Source of the DNA: Acidobacteriota bacterium
Lineage (GTDB): Bacteria > Acidobacteriota > Terriglobia > Terriglobales > Acidobacteriaceae
Direction of reading: 5' to 3'
Assembly: GCA_013289685.1 (NCBI GenBank)
Contig: JABCZL010000008.1
Span: 124,001 to 188,000 of the forward strand
Length of the DNA stretch: 64,000 nucleotides
The notes beneath the pieces are model-generated. The model saw only the letters and a list, made by a program, of their open reading frames with translations. It had not been told where the DNA came from and did not search any database. This document shows positions 41,252-48,940 of this stretch, piece after piece (within the stretch, counting starts at the first letter, position 1; each line of letters starts with the position of its first letter). Both the position numbers and the translations under genes were made by a program.

Positions 41252-42153
41252 AAAGCGTGAACCGCACGCATGAACGGAATTATGACACGCAACACGAACG
41301 GAGGATGAAAAAGCCAAAAGGCCGGCGAAGCGGTCACGATCACCAGGAAGATCCAGGCGATCGGGCCTTTCTGTAGGCCAAGCTGCCTGCCGAGTCGAGA
41401 CCTCTCTAAAGTCACACCGAGGCCCTGCACGATGAAATATCCGGTGGGCAAGCCGTATCCTCCGCGGGCGGGCAGTGAAACCACCAGGTCATGAATCAGG
41501 CCAGACGCGATGAACACCAGCAACCCGGCCGCGGCCACTCCCGTGCGCCTGTGAAGCGGACGGAAAATCAAATCGTGAGCCAGCTGCCGAAATCCAAGAT
41601 TCCAGCGCTTCCCCCAGAACTCGCTCAGCGTTTTCGACAGAATCGGTTTCGACATGATCGGCTCGGCCGCGATCCCCACCGCCTGCCAGAACAGCGCGAT
41701 CAAATGGAAGCTGCCGAAGTGCAGCAGGAAGATCAACCCTAAGAGCCCGATCCACCCGCGCAGCAATTCATCTTGTTCCGGCACGCGGCGCGCGACCGCC
41801 CACAGCAACGCAACTCCCAGAGCGGTCTTCCCGGCAGCCCAACCCCACTGCTCAGCGCTCGGTTGAACCGGCCGCTTGTCCGCGTCAAGAAACGTTTCCG
41901 CGTCCATACCCGGCCAAGCCAACAGGTAGGCGAACGAACGGCCAACGCCATGCGCAACGTGAGAACGAGCCTTCCACCACGTCATCCACTTCAGCCCTGC
42001 AAAAATCGCAAACGACAGCGCCCACATGAACAACCAGGCTGGCAGCCGGCTCTGTACAGCGATCGCCATCGCGGGGAAAACAAGCAGCGGAAGGGTCTCA
42101 ATCCAGAGGCTGCGCTTGCCGGCACGGGGGGGCGGCGTAGAGACAGAAGACAA
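41248..42153 (-). CDS. MBOAT/wax-synthase-like membrane acyltransferase
   Basis: About 301 residues from TTG 42153, with AAGGA upstream; an ATG at 42219 would collide with the divergent gene. Multiple membrane segments, and the motif LSEFWGKRWNLGFRQLAHD characteristic of wax-synthase-type MBOAT proteins, then the conserved His in ASGLIHDLV. Predicted to transfer an acyl group to an alcohol or a sugar in the membrane. Substrate unknown. Translationally coupled to the small membrane protein downstream. Confidence 0.75.
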   Translation of the reverse strand: MSSVSTPPPRAGKRSLWIETLPLLVFPAMAIAVQSRLPAWLFMWALSFAIFAGLKWMTWWKARSHVAHGVGRSFAYLLAWPGMDAETFLDADKRPVQPSAEQWGWAAGKTALGVALLWAVARRVPEQDELLRGWIGLLGLIFLLHFGSFHLIALFWQAVGIAAEPIMSKPILSKTLSEFWGKRWNLGFRQLAHDLIFRPLHRRTGVAAAGLLVFIASGLIHDLVVSLPARGGYGLPTGYFIVQGLGVTLERSRLGRQLGLQKGPIAWIFLVIVTASPAFWLFHPPFVLRVIIPFMRAVHAL

Positions 42154-42208
42154 TGTGTATTCCTTGAAGCAGTGGACTAATATACAGCAAACCGCCTCCG
42201 GCGAATCT

Positions 42209-42721
42209 ATGTTGATCATTCGCGGTTCCTACCGTTTCTGGCCAAAGAAGGTCGCGTTTCGCAATGACTACTGCCTGCGGTGCAAGGCGCCGCGTCGATC
42301 CATTGCTATCCGGACCTTCGATGTGGGGCACCTCTTCTGGATCCCGATATTGCCGGTGGGCTTTTGGAAACGCTGGCAATGCGAGGTGTGTGGTCAGCCA
42401 CCACACGCTCACCCGAAGGTTCGCCGGGCCTTCAAATGGGTAGGCCTCGTGTGCGCGATTGCCCTTTCGTTGCTGGTGTGGGCTGTCCCGGGCAGTGCTG
42501 ATCTCGGAGTGATCGGTTGGATCCTCCGAGTCGCCGCCCCGGGAGGAGGGATTCTCCTTCTCTCTGATCTGCTTGGTGCTCCGAAGGAGCCGTCCCTGCG
42601 GCAGCAACTCTCAGCAGTGCCTCCGGCCACGGATACGGTCTGCCCGTTCTGTACGACGCCACTGGTGGCGCTCACCGGAGAGCGCTGGTCATGCCCGGCC
42701 TGCAATGCCGTGAGGTATTAG
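42209..42721 (+). CDS. Membrane protein with zinc-ribbon ends
   Basis: 170 residues. Near the N-terminus DYCLRCKAPRR and WQCEVCGQP give two CxxC pairs; two hydrophobic segments follow (WVGLVCAIALSLLVWAVPG and GWILRVAAPGGGILLLSDLL); the C-terminus has VCPFCTTPL and WSCPACNAV, a second zinc ribbon. I do not recognise a named family. It is divergent from the MBOAT pair across a 55-bp gap. Confidence 0.68.
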   Translation: MLIIRGSYRFWPKKVAFRNDYCLRCKAPRRSIAIRTFDVGHLFWIPILPVGFWKRWQCEVCGQPPHAHPKVRRAFKWVGLVCAIALSLLVWAVPGSADLGVIGWILRVAAPGGGILLLSDLLGAPKEPSLRQQLSAVPPATDTVCPFCTTPLVALTGERWSCPACNAVRY

Positions 42722-42735
42722 TAACACTCATGTGG

Positions 42736-42754
42736 GGACAGCTCTCGGCTGTCC
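42736..42754. repeat. Intergenic GGACAGC palindrome
   Basis: GGACAGC, TCTCG, GCTGTCC upstream of meaB; same family as the copy inside lpxB at 35766. The meaB frame is open through it, so an annotator could mistake it for coding sequence. Confidence 0.65.
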
Positions 42755-42830
42755 GTCGAGCGAAGTTCGATACCACTTTCTTTCCCAGACTCCGATCCTG
42801 CTTTACACTGATTGCTTGAATAAGGCTCCG

Positions 42831-43853
42831 TTGGACACTGCGCACGCGAATCCCGACTCACGGGTCGACCAGGCACGAATCGACCAGGCACGAATCGACC
42901 AGGCACGGATCGATCAGTCCCGGATCGACTCGCTCCGCTCGGGCGACGTGCGCACCCTGGCCCGCGCCATCTCCACCGTCGAGAATCGCGGTCCGGGATG
43001 GTCCGACCTGCTGAAGGCCTTGTTCCCGCACAGCGGCCGGGCTCGCGTGATCGGGCTGACGGGCGCGCCCGGAGCGGGCAAGAGCACGCTGGTCGACCAA
43101 CTGGCGCGACTCTATCGCAAACAGAACCGCACGGTGGGAATTGTCGCAGTCGATCCAACGAGTCCATACACTGGCGGAGCGATTCTCGGCGACCGCATTC
43201 GCATGCAGGAACATTTCGCCGACCCCGGAATCTACATTCGCAGCATGGCGACCCGCGGATCGCTGGGCGGCCTCGCCCGCACCACGGCCGATGTCACCAC
43301 CGTCCTCGACGCCTCGGGCCGTGACGTAATCCTCGTCGAGACCGTCGGCGTCGGCCAGGATGAAATCGACATCGTCCGCCTCGCCGACATTACCGTTGTG
43401 ATTCTCGTCCCCGGCATGGGCGACGATGTGCAGACCATCAAAGCGGGCATCATGGAAATCGCGGACATCTTCGTGATCAACAAGAGCGATCGCGAAGGTG
43501 CCGAAAGAGTGGAGCGCGAGATTCGCGCCCTGCAATCGCTGGCCCTGCGCCACGATGGATGGACGCCCCCCATCGTGAAGACGGTAGCCAGCGATGGAAC
43601 CGGAGTGGACGACTTGGCCGCGGCTATCGCCGACTACGAGGCCTATCTGCAAAAAGAGAATCTTGCGCTGAAAAAGAGTGTGCAGAACTGGCAGGAGAGA
43701 CTCGTCGAGATGCTTCGCGAGGTCATGCTGGAGAAAGCACGGAAGCAGCTCGGCGACGGGAATCTGACCAAGCTGGCCGCGGAAGTCGCCGAACATAAGC
43801 GCGATCCGTACACGCTGGTGGAAGAAATCGCAGCGCAGGCCAAGAACACGTAG
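42831..43853 (+). CDS. meaB: MeaB/ArgK-family GTPase, chaperone of methylmalonyl-CoA mutase
   Basis: About 340 residues. Protects and reloads B12 in methylmalonyl-CoA mutase. Walker A GAPGAGKSTLVDQLA, switch region VDPTSPYTGGAILGDRIRM, ETVGVGQDEIDI and NKSDREGAERV are the family hallmarks. Start uncertain: TTG 42831 has TAAGG before it; TTG 42816 and GTG 42732 are in frame. The first residues contain a pentapeptide repeat (VDQAR, IDQAR, IDQAR, IDQSR) encoded by 15-bp tandem repeats. The mutase itself is not in the window; the epimerase gene is close downstream. Confidence 0.9.
   Translation: MDTAHANPDSRVDQARIDQARIDQARIDQSRIDSLRSGDVRTLARAISTVENRGPGWSDLLKALFPHSGRARVIGLTGAPGAGKSTLVDQLARLYRKQNRTVGIVAVDPTSPYTGGAILGDRIRMQEHFADPGIYIRSMATRGSLGGLARTTADVTTVLDASGRDVILVETVGVGQDEIDIVRLADITVVILVPGMGDDVQTIKAGIMEIADIFVINKSDREGAERVEREIRALQSLALRHDGWTPPIVKTVASDGTGVDDLAAAIADYEAYLQKENLALKKSVQNWQERLVEMLREVMLEKARKQLGDGNLTKLAAEVAEHKRDPYTLVEEIAAQAKNT
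42867..42926. repeat. 15-bp tandem repeat, four units, in the meaB 5' end
   Basis: Units GACCAGGCACGAATC twice exactly, then GACCAGGCACGGATC and GATCAGTCCCGGATC. They encode Asp-Gln-Ala-Arg-Ile repeats. A looser Asp-Gln-rich repeat opens pssA at about 48017-48080. Confidence 0.8.
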
Positions 43854-43875
43854 CCCCGGACGCATTCGTCCGGGG
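43852..43875. repeat. AGCCCCGGACG hairpin after meaB
   Basis: CCCCGGACG, CATT, CGTCCGGGG: perfect 9-bp arms starting at the meaB stop codon, followed by GAGGTTTT, so it could serve as a terminator. It is the short relative of the in-frame insert in the msbA-like gene. Confidence 0.7.
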
Positions 43876-43932
43876 AGGTTTTGAGCGCGACTGCGGGCCG
43901 GATCGGGTGACAAACACTGATTAGGAGAACAA

Positions 43933-44490
43933 ATGGCCACGAATCGGATCAAAGCAGTGGCACTTCTGCTGTGCGGTCTCCTCTTGACCGCGAACCCTCG
44001 CGACAGCGTTGGCCAGCCCGGTGAGAGGAAGGACCTTGGAACGCTAAGGGTCCTGTCGGTCAGAAAAATGAGCAACGAGGAGTACAAAAACCGGGTGACG
44101 GACCAAATAGGAGCGGAGTATAGCGTGCGATTCCGCTTCGAGGCACCTGCGGACCACGCTGTATTAGTGTATGCGATGAATTGTGGCGAACCCGCGGGTT
44201 ATGCCTTAACTCGCCGAGGAAAAGAGGTCAGATGGTCGTTCGCTATTCGTCCTGGCGAAGATCCTTCGAAGAGTCCGGGATTCAAGCGCTTTGGAGCCGA
44301 GTTATTGACGGAACGGGATGCCTGCTGGATTCGGATGTATCCACTTTCCGCTTATGAATGGGAGACGGAGGAAGAACCGACGGCGAGCGGCGCGGAAATT
44401 GCGCAAAGCATTTTCGTCAAGAGACGAACGGATCCGGAACCTACCGAACTGATTTCGCCTTGGTACACAGTTCCGGCTACGCAACAGTAG
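43933..44490 (+). CDS. Secreted hypothetical protein
   Basis: 185 residues with a signal peptide (IKAVALLLCGLLLTANP) and no membrane segment after it. AGGAG lies before the ATG. Two Cys residues (NCGEP and ACWIRM) could form a disulfide. I recognise no domain. It lies between meaB and the epimerase gene, 10 bases before the latter, which is an unusual place for a secreted protein; its lower GC and codon use hint at later insertion. Confidence 0.7.
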   Translation: MATNRIKAVALLLCGLLLTANPRDSVGQPGERKDLGTLRVLSVRKMSNEEYKNRVTDQIGAEYSVRFRFEAPADHAVLVYAMNCGEPAGYALTRRGKEVRWSFAIRPGEDPSKSPGFKRFGAELLTERDACWIRMYPLSAYEWETEEEPTASGAEIAQSIFVKRRTDPEPTELISPWYTVPATQQ

Positions 44491-44499
44491 GGACGAATA

Positions 44500-44892
44500 A
44501 TGTTCCAAATCGACCATCTCGGCATCGCAGTCAAATCGCTGGCGGCGGCCAAGGCGATCTACGAAAAGCTGGGTCTCAGCGTCTCCCCCGAAGAAACGGT
44601 CGAGCAGGAGCAAGTCCGCCTAGTCATGGTTCCGGTCGGCGAAAGCCGGCTCGAACTGCTCGAAGCCACCTCCGAGAATTCAACCATTGCCAAATTTATC
44701 GCCAAGCGCGGCGAAGGGCTCCACCACGTGTGCCTCAAAGTGCCAGACTTGCCCGCCGCCGTCGAAAAGCTGAAAAAAGACGGCGTGCGCCTGGTGTCGC
44801 AAGAGATCAAAACCGGCGCCGGTGGACACAAATATGTCTTCGTACATCCCGCCAGCACCGGCGGCGTGCTACTAGAGCTAGTGCAGGGATAA
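44500..44892 (+). CDS. mce: Methylmalonyl-CoA epimerase
   Basis: 130 residues, VOC fold: FQIDHLGIAVKSLAAAKAIYE, then VRLVMVPVGESRLELLEA, then GEGLHHVCLKVPDLPAAVEKL and FVHPASTGGVLLELVQ, carrying the metal-binding His and Glu residues. It interconverts (R)- and (S)-methylmalonyl-CoA so that the mutase can use it. Agreement with the nearby meaB supports the specific call. Confidence 0.9.
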   Translation: MFQIDHLGIAVKSLAAAKAIYEKLGLSVSPEETVEQEQVRLVMVPVGESRLELLEATSENSTIAKFIAKRGEGLHHVCLKVPDLPAAVEKLKKDGVRLVSQEIKTGAGGHKYVFVHPASTGGVLLELVQG

Positions 44893-44964
44893 AGTGCAAG
44901 CATAAGAATCCGCACCGGCCACGGATTTCACTGATTACCACGGATAAAGCAAGAACGCACAGAA

Positions 44965-45648
44965 ATGCTTCTTCTCGTCACCGACACTTCCGGCAGGAAC
45001 GGCACCGTTGCACTGGCGCGCGCGGGTGAAAGCTCCAGCACCAACGAAATCCAGTTGATCGAAGTTGCGCCTCTCGCGGGCGGAGCCTTCTCGGCGCAAC
45101 TCGTGCCGCAGATCGCAGGGCTCCTGCAAAAGCATGCTCTCGGCAAAACCGACATCAGCGCCTTCGTCGTTGTTTCCGGGCCGGGTTCGTTCACTGGCCT
45201 GCGCGTCGGCCTCGCAGCAATCAAGGCGTTGGCCGAGATTCTGCAAAAGCCCATCGTTCCTGTGTCCCTGCTGGAGCTTGTGGCAACCGTCGCTCGCGCT
45301 CAAGGCAAGGTTGTCGCGGCACTGGATGGCGGGCGCCGTGAAGTTTTCTTCGGAGCGTACGAAATGGCGGGCGAATCGGTCCAGGTTCTCCGGGAGGAAC
45401 TGCTGTCGCAGCCGGAGTTCTTGCTCGCTGCGAAAGAATCAACGGTCGTCACCCCCGACTCAGCCTTAGCGGATGCGGCGCGGGCCGCAGGTCTCCCCGT
45501 GCTCGCCGTCGATCCCCCCAACTCTGAAATGATCGCCCGCTTCGGATGGACTAAGCTGCAGGCTGGCAGAACGGTCCCGCCCGAGCGGTTGGAAGCGAAC
45601 TACATGCGTCGCTCCGACGCCGAGATATTTGTGAAACAAAGCTCCTAG
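44965..45648 (+). CDS. tsaB: tRNA t6A biosynthesis protein TsaB
   Basis: 227 residues. ASKHA-fold partner of TsaD in making threonylcarbamoyladenosine at position 37 of tRNAs. Hallmarks: LLLVTDTSGRNGTVAL at the N-terminus and VVSGPGSFTGLRVGLAAIKA near 70, then VVAALDGGRREVFFGAY. The C-terminal residues and stop codon (SS-stop) fall in a period-7 repeat, so the original end may be altered. Confidence 0.93.
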   Translation: MLLLVTDTSGRNGTVALARAGESSSTNEIQLIEVAPLAGGAFSAQLVPQIAGLLQKHALGKTDISAFVVVSGPGSFTGLRVGLAAIKALAEILQKPIVPVSLLELVATVARAQGKVVAALDGGRREVFFGAYEMAGESVQVLREELLSQPEFLLAAKESTVVTPDSALADAARAAGLPVLAVDPPNSEMIARFGWTKLQAGRTVPPERLEANYMRRSDAEIFVKQSS

Positions 45649-45667
45649 CTGCTAGCTTCTAGCTGAA
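45640..45667. repeat. Period-7 tandem repeat, four units, over the tsaB stop
   Basis: AGCTCCT, AGCTGCT, AGCTTCT, AGCTGAA. The first unit supplies the TAG stop of tsaB. Same core as the arrays at 30706. Confidence 0.75.
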
Positions 45668-45689
45668 CTACCCCCGATTCCAAACTCCC

Positions 45690-46178
45690 GTGCACATCCG
45701 CCCCGCAACTCTCGCCGATATTCCTTCCATCCTGGCCCTGGAGCGCCAGTCCGCGACCGCCGGACACTGGACCGAAGAGCAATATCGCCAGGCATTCGGT
45801 CAGGAAGGTGGGAGAAGACGCGTACTCCTGGCTGAAGATTTCCCCCCGACCGCGTCGGCCCAAGAGAATAGGAGCCGCGCAGATACCAGCATCTCGGGCT
45901 TCCTGGTAGCTCAGCATCTCGCCCCCGAATGGGAGTTGGAAAACATAGTCGTCGCCCCCCCAGCCCGCCGACAAGGCCTCGGGAAGCGCCTTTTGGACGC
46001 CCTGCTAGCCGCGGCCCGCAGAACAAACAGCACCACCGTGTTTCTCGAGGTCCGCGAATCCAACGCCGCCGCGCGCTCCCTTTACGAAAAAGCCGGGTTC
46101 GAGCAGACCGGCCGCCGCAAGTCCTACTACACAAATCCCCCGGAAGACGCGGTACTCTACCGCCTTTTCCTGCCATAG
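45690..46178 (+). CDS. rimI: RimI-like ribosomal-protein-alanine N-acetyltransferase
   Basis: 162 residues from GTG 45690. GNAT fold: IRPATLADIPSILALERQS, then ENIVVAPPARRQGLGKRLLD (acetyl-CoA binding) and VRESNAAARSLYEKAGFEQTGRRKSYY. RimI acetylates the N-terminus of S18; placement after tsaB is the common arrangement. About 20 residues near positions 50-70 (PPTASAQENRSRADTS) look like an added loop. Confidence 0.85.
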   Translation: MHIRPATLADIPSILALERQSATAGHWTEEQYRQAFGQEGGRRRVLLAEDFPPTASAQENRSRADTSISGFLVAQHLAPEWELENIVVAPPARRQGLGKRLLDALLAAARRTNSTTVFLEVRESNAAARSLYEKAGFEQTGRRKSYYTNPPEDAVLYRLFLP

Positions 46179-46276
46179 CTCTGTTTCTCACACTGAGACT
46201 GCACCACTTTTTTGGCATTGAACCCACTTTTGCCCTGTGCTAGCCTCAGCTCATATCCCGGTTGGAGGTCTGCTGG

Positions 46277-46507
46277 ATGCTGACTTCGAGAGACCAACTT
46301 CTGACCAATCATGAGGAATTCCGCAGATTGGCTCAGGAGCACACGCAGTATTCGAAACGCCTCGATTCACTCACCCAAAAACGTTACCTCAGCGAAGACG
46401 AGAAGCTAGAAGAGGTCCGTCTGAAAAAGTTGAAACTCCGCCTCAAAGATCAGATGGAGTCCATCGAGCGCGAGTACCGCCAGCAGTACGGCGTCAACGT
46501 AGCGTAA
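46277..46507 (+). CDS. DUF465/YdcH-like small coiled-coil protein
   Basis: 76 residues from ATG 46277, eight bases after GGAGG. Entirely helical and charged (EEFRRLAQEHTQYSKRLDSL, then LSEDEKLEEVRLKKLKLRLKDQ), the pattern of the YdcH/DUF465 family. Function unknown. A good terminator follows. Confidence 0.8.
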   Translation: MLTSRDQLLTNHEEFRRLAQEHTQYSKRLDSLTQKRYLSEDEKLEEVRLKKLKLRLKDQMESIEREYRQQYGVNVA

Positions 46508-46564
46508 AAATCTGGCCAACCTCCAAGCGGCATCGCCGCTCAGGGAGGAACTCATCTACCATCC

Positions 46565-46587
46565 AGGCGCGACGAAGCGCCTTTTTT
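46565..46587 (+). terminator. Rho-independent terminator
   Basis: AGGCGC, GACGAA, GCGCCT followed by six Ts. Correctly placed after the DUF465-like gene, and ahead of the convergent DUF1801 gene. Confidence 0.8.
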
Positions 46588-46637
46588 ATTGATACTTACC
46601 AAATTTCCATTCCCAATCTTCTGTGCGTTTTTCTGAG

Positions 46638-47039
46638 TTAGCCGTGTTCAACGCGCGCCTTTATATCATCGTACGCATCCTCGATGAGCCTGTTTAGCGC
46701 TGCTGCGTTTGTGGCCGTTCCCGGCCTCAGCTTCACATGGCGCATGAACTTGCCCGTGCCTTGCAGCAAGCGCGCCGGATCCCGCAGCGCTGCGCCGTGA
46801 AAGAACCCCACGTTTACGTGCGACGTGAATGCATTGACGTAGCCGAACGGCGCATCTCCCAAACATGCAACCGGACAGCCGTCATGCAAAAGCTCCCGGA
46901 CTTCGTCCCCGCATTTTCGCATCACTTCAAACCACTGATGCGCCATGGCTCCCAATCCACCTGCATGCTCTTTCATCCACGCATCGATACCGGGATCGCG
47001 CTCGACAGCGCCGTTGAATCGCAGCAATTCCGTTTTCAT
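46638..47039 (-). CDS. DUF1801-domain protein
   Basis: 133 residues. The family block ELLHDGCPVACLGDAPFGYV, then NVGFFHGAALRDPARLLQGT and GKFMRHVKLRPG, is clear. Members are small cytoplasmic proteins, often called YdhG/YjhG-like, with no settled function. It reads toward the DUF465-like gene. Confidence 0.8.
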   Translation of the reverse strand: MKTELLRFNGAVERDPGIDAWMKEHAGGLGAMAHQWFEVMRKCGDEVRELLHDGCPVACLGDAPFGYVNAFTSHVNVGFFHGAALRDPARLLQGTGKFMRHVKLRPGTATNAAALNRLIEDAYDDIKARVEHG

Positions 47040-47166
47040 CGTCGCTCCACTTTCTGCTTCCGAGATCCGTGGTTGCGTATCACCGTTACCATCTCCCCCG
47101 CAAAATCGCTCGTCTGGAACAGTCCCTCTTCTCGAAGGTAGTGTCGCTCCCGGCTAACCCCGTAGT

Positions 47167-47214
47167 CTTTTATCACCCGGATCTTTTATCACCCGGATCG
47201 TTTATAGCCCAGAT
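47167..47214. repeat. 16-bp tandem repeat upstream of psd
   Basis: CTTTTATCACCCGGAT twice exactly, then a diverged third unit CGTTTATAGCCCAGAT. It lies in the 303-bp gap between DUF1801 and psd, which shows no gene. TATAAT stands at 47326-47331, only 11 bases before the psd ATG. Confidence 0.75.
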
Positions 47215-47342
47215 CGTTCGACGACCGCCTTTTCGCCCGACTGGAAGCGATCATTCGCCCTACAGAGTCGGCCCCGCGAAACTCACGGCCGTCCCCAAAT
47301 CGTCCCGAGCCCGGTCAGCCTGCTCTATAATTAAAAGCTCTC

Positions 47343-48014
47343 ATGGTGCGTGACGGATACTTCTACGCGGTGCCGCTGATCGCAGCCGCTGTGCTCCTCG
47401 GCTGGCTCACTCAGCCTGCCTGGGCGATCGTCCCCTGCCTGCTGGCATTTTTCTTTCTCTGGTTCTTTCGCGATCCTGAGCGCGCGATTCCACAGGATGC
47501 CGGAGCGGTGGTTTCTCCCGGCGATGGCAAAGTCACCGACGTTTCCCCCATAACAGTAGGAAACGAGAAGCTCACGCGGCTCAGCATTTTCCTGAGTGTG
47601 TTTAATGTGCACGTGAACCGCTCGCCGATCGCCGGCGTGATCCGCGACGTCCGCTACCAGCGCGGCCAGTATTTGAACGCGATGAATAAGACGTCCGCCG
47701 AATTGAACGAGCAGAATATCGTCACCGTGGAAAGTGACGGCGACGGCCAGAAAGTCGTCTTCAAGCAGATCGCGGGCCTGCTGGCGCGGCGCATCGTGTT
47801 CTACCCCAAGGTTGGAGACCGGCTGGAGCGAGGCCAGCGCGTGGGCCTGATCAAGTTCGGATCGCGCGTCGACGTCCTCCTCGACGCTTCTGCCCACGTC
47901 AACGTGAAAGTCGGCGATCACGTGAAAGGCGGTTCCACCGTGCTTGCCCACCTGCAGCCCCAAGGCGCACTGGCGGACGCCGGAAGCGCTCCGGCCACCG
48001 AGAGGGCGCACTGA
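47343..48014 (+). CDS. psd: Phosphatidylserine decarboxylase (short, pyruvoyl-dependent)
   Basis: 223 residues, the short type found in many non-enteric bacteria. It turns phosphatidylserine into phosphatidylethanolamine. Membrane anchor [16 protein letters not shown], then [42 protein letters not shown] and the self-cleavage site IKFGSRVD, where Gly-Ser yields the pyruvoyl group. Its stop overlaps the pssA start (TGATG). Confidence 0.93.
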   Translation: MVRDGYFYAVPLIAAAVLLGWLTQPAWAIVPCLLAFFFLWFFRDPERAIPQDAGAVVSPGDGKVTDVSPITVGNEKLTRLSIFLSVFNVHVNRSPIAGVIRDVRYQRGQYLNAMNKTSAELNEQNIVTVESDGDGQKVVFKQIAGLLARRIVFYPKVGDRLERGQRVGLIKFGSRVDVLLDASAHVNVKVGDHVKGGSTVLAHLQPQGALADAGSAPATERAH

Positions 48015-48940
48015 TGGATCAAGCCAAGACGGATCAATCGGCGCTGGATCAAGCTGCGATGGGTCAGCCTCAGATCGCTCAACCTCCCCGCAAACCCCGC
48101 CGCCGTCTCAGCAAGGGGATGTACATTCTCCCGTCGCTGTTCACCACCGCAAACATGGCCCTGGGCTTCTACGCGATGCTCGAGGTCCTGCACGCCACCC
48201 TCGCCGACTATGGGCATCTCGACAATGCGGCCAAGGCGATCGGCTTCGCTGTGCTGTTCGACGGCCTTGATGGCCGCATCGCTCGGATGACCGGAACCAG
48301 CAGCGATTTCGGCAAGGAACTGGACTCTCTGGCCGACGCGATCACCTTCGGCGTCGCCCCCGCCATGCTGGCGTGGAAGTGGGGATTCTTCCTGATGCCT
48401 CCGGTCCTGCTTACCGATTGGCACAACACTTGGCACGTCAAGCTGACCCAGCTCGGAGCGATTGCCAGCTTCCTTTTCCTGGTCGCGGGAGCCAGCCGCC
48501 TGGCGCGGTTCAACATTACCAGCAATCCGGAACCCTCGAATCCCGGTCGTCCGGGAAAGAAGTATTTTGTCGGCATGCCCATTCCTGCCGGCGCGGGTGT
48601 GATTGCCGCCGTGGTGCACTTCGCTGCCGGAGATCCTCTCGAGTCCTGGTACACCGCTTTGACCTGGTTCGCGATGGTGATGACCGTCGGCTACCTGATG
48701 GTGAGCACCTGGCGCTTTTACAGCTTTAAAGACATCGATTTCCGTTCGCGTCATCCCTTCCGCCTGATTCTTTTCCTCGGCATCCTGATCGCCTCGATCT
48801 GGTTCTTTTCGCGCCAGATGCTCTTCTTTATCGCGCTGCTCTACATGGTCTCCGGCGTTTTCTGGCGTTTGCAATGGATGTTCCGCCGCCGCCCTGATCC
48901 TCCGTCTCCGCCCTACAAGGAGGCGTCGCAGACCTCATGA
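48014..48940 (+). CDS. pssA: CDP-diacylglycerol-serine O-phosphatidyltransferase
   Basis: 308 residues with several membrane helices. The CDP-alcohol phosphotransferase motif is complete: DGLDGRIARM, then GKELDSLAD (D-x2-DG-x2-AR-x8-G-x3-D-x3-D). It makes phosphatidylserine, the substrate of the Psd encoded just upstream. The first 30 residues are an Asp-Gln-rich low-complexity tail, absent from typical PssA. Confidence 0.93.
   Translation: MDQAKTDQSALDQAAMGQPQIAQPPRKPRRRLSKGMYILPSLFTTANMALGFYAMLEVLHATLADYGHLDNAAKAIGFAVLFDGLDGRIARMTGTSSDFGKELDSLADAITFGVAPAMLAWKWGFFLMPPVLLTDWHNTWHVKLTQLGAIASFLFLVAGASRLARFNITSNPEPSNPGRPGKKYFVGMPIPAGAGVIAAVVHFAAGDPLESWYTALTWFAMVMTVGYLMVSTWRFYSFKDIDFRSRHPFRLILFLGILIASIWFFSRQMLFFIALLYMVSGVFWRLQWMFRRRPDPPSPPYKEASQTS

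Noticed and set aside
47326..47331. TATAAT as the psd promoter
   Set aside because: It is only 11 bases before the ATG, which would give an almost leaderless message, and no -35 is seen. Left as a note under the upstream repeat.
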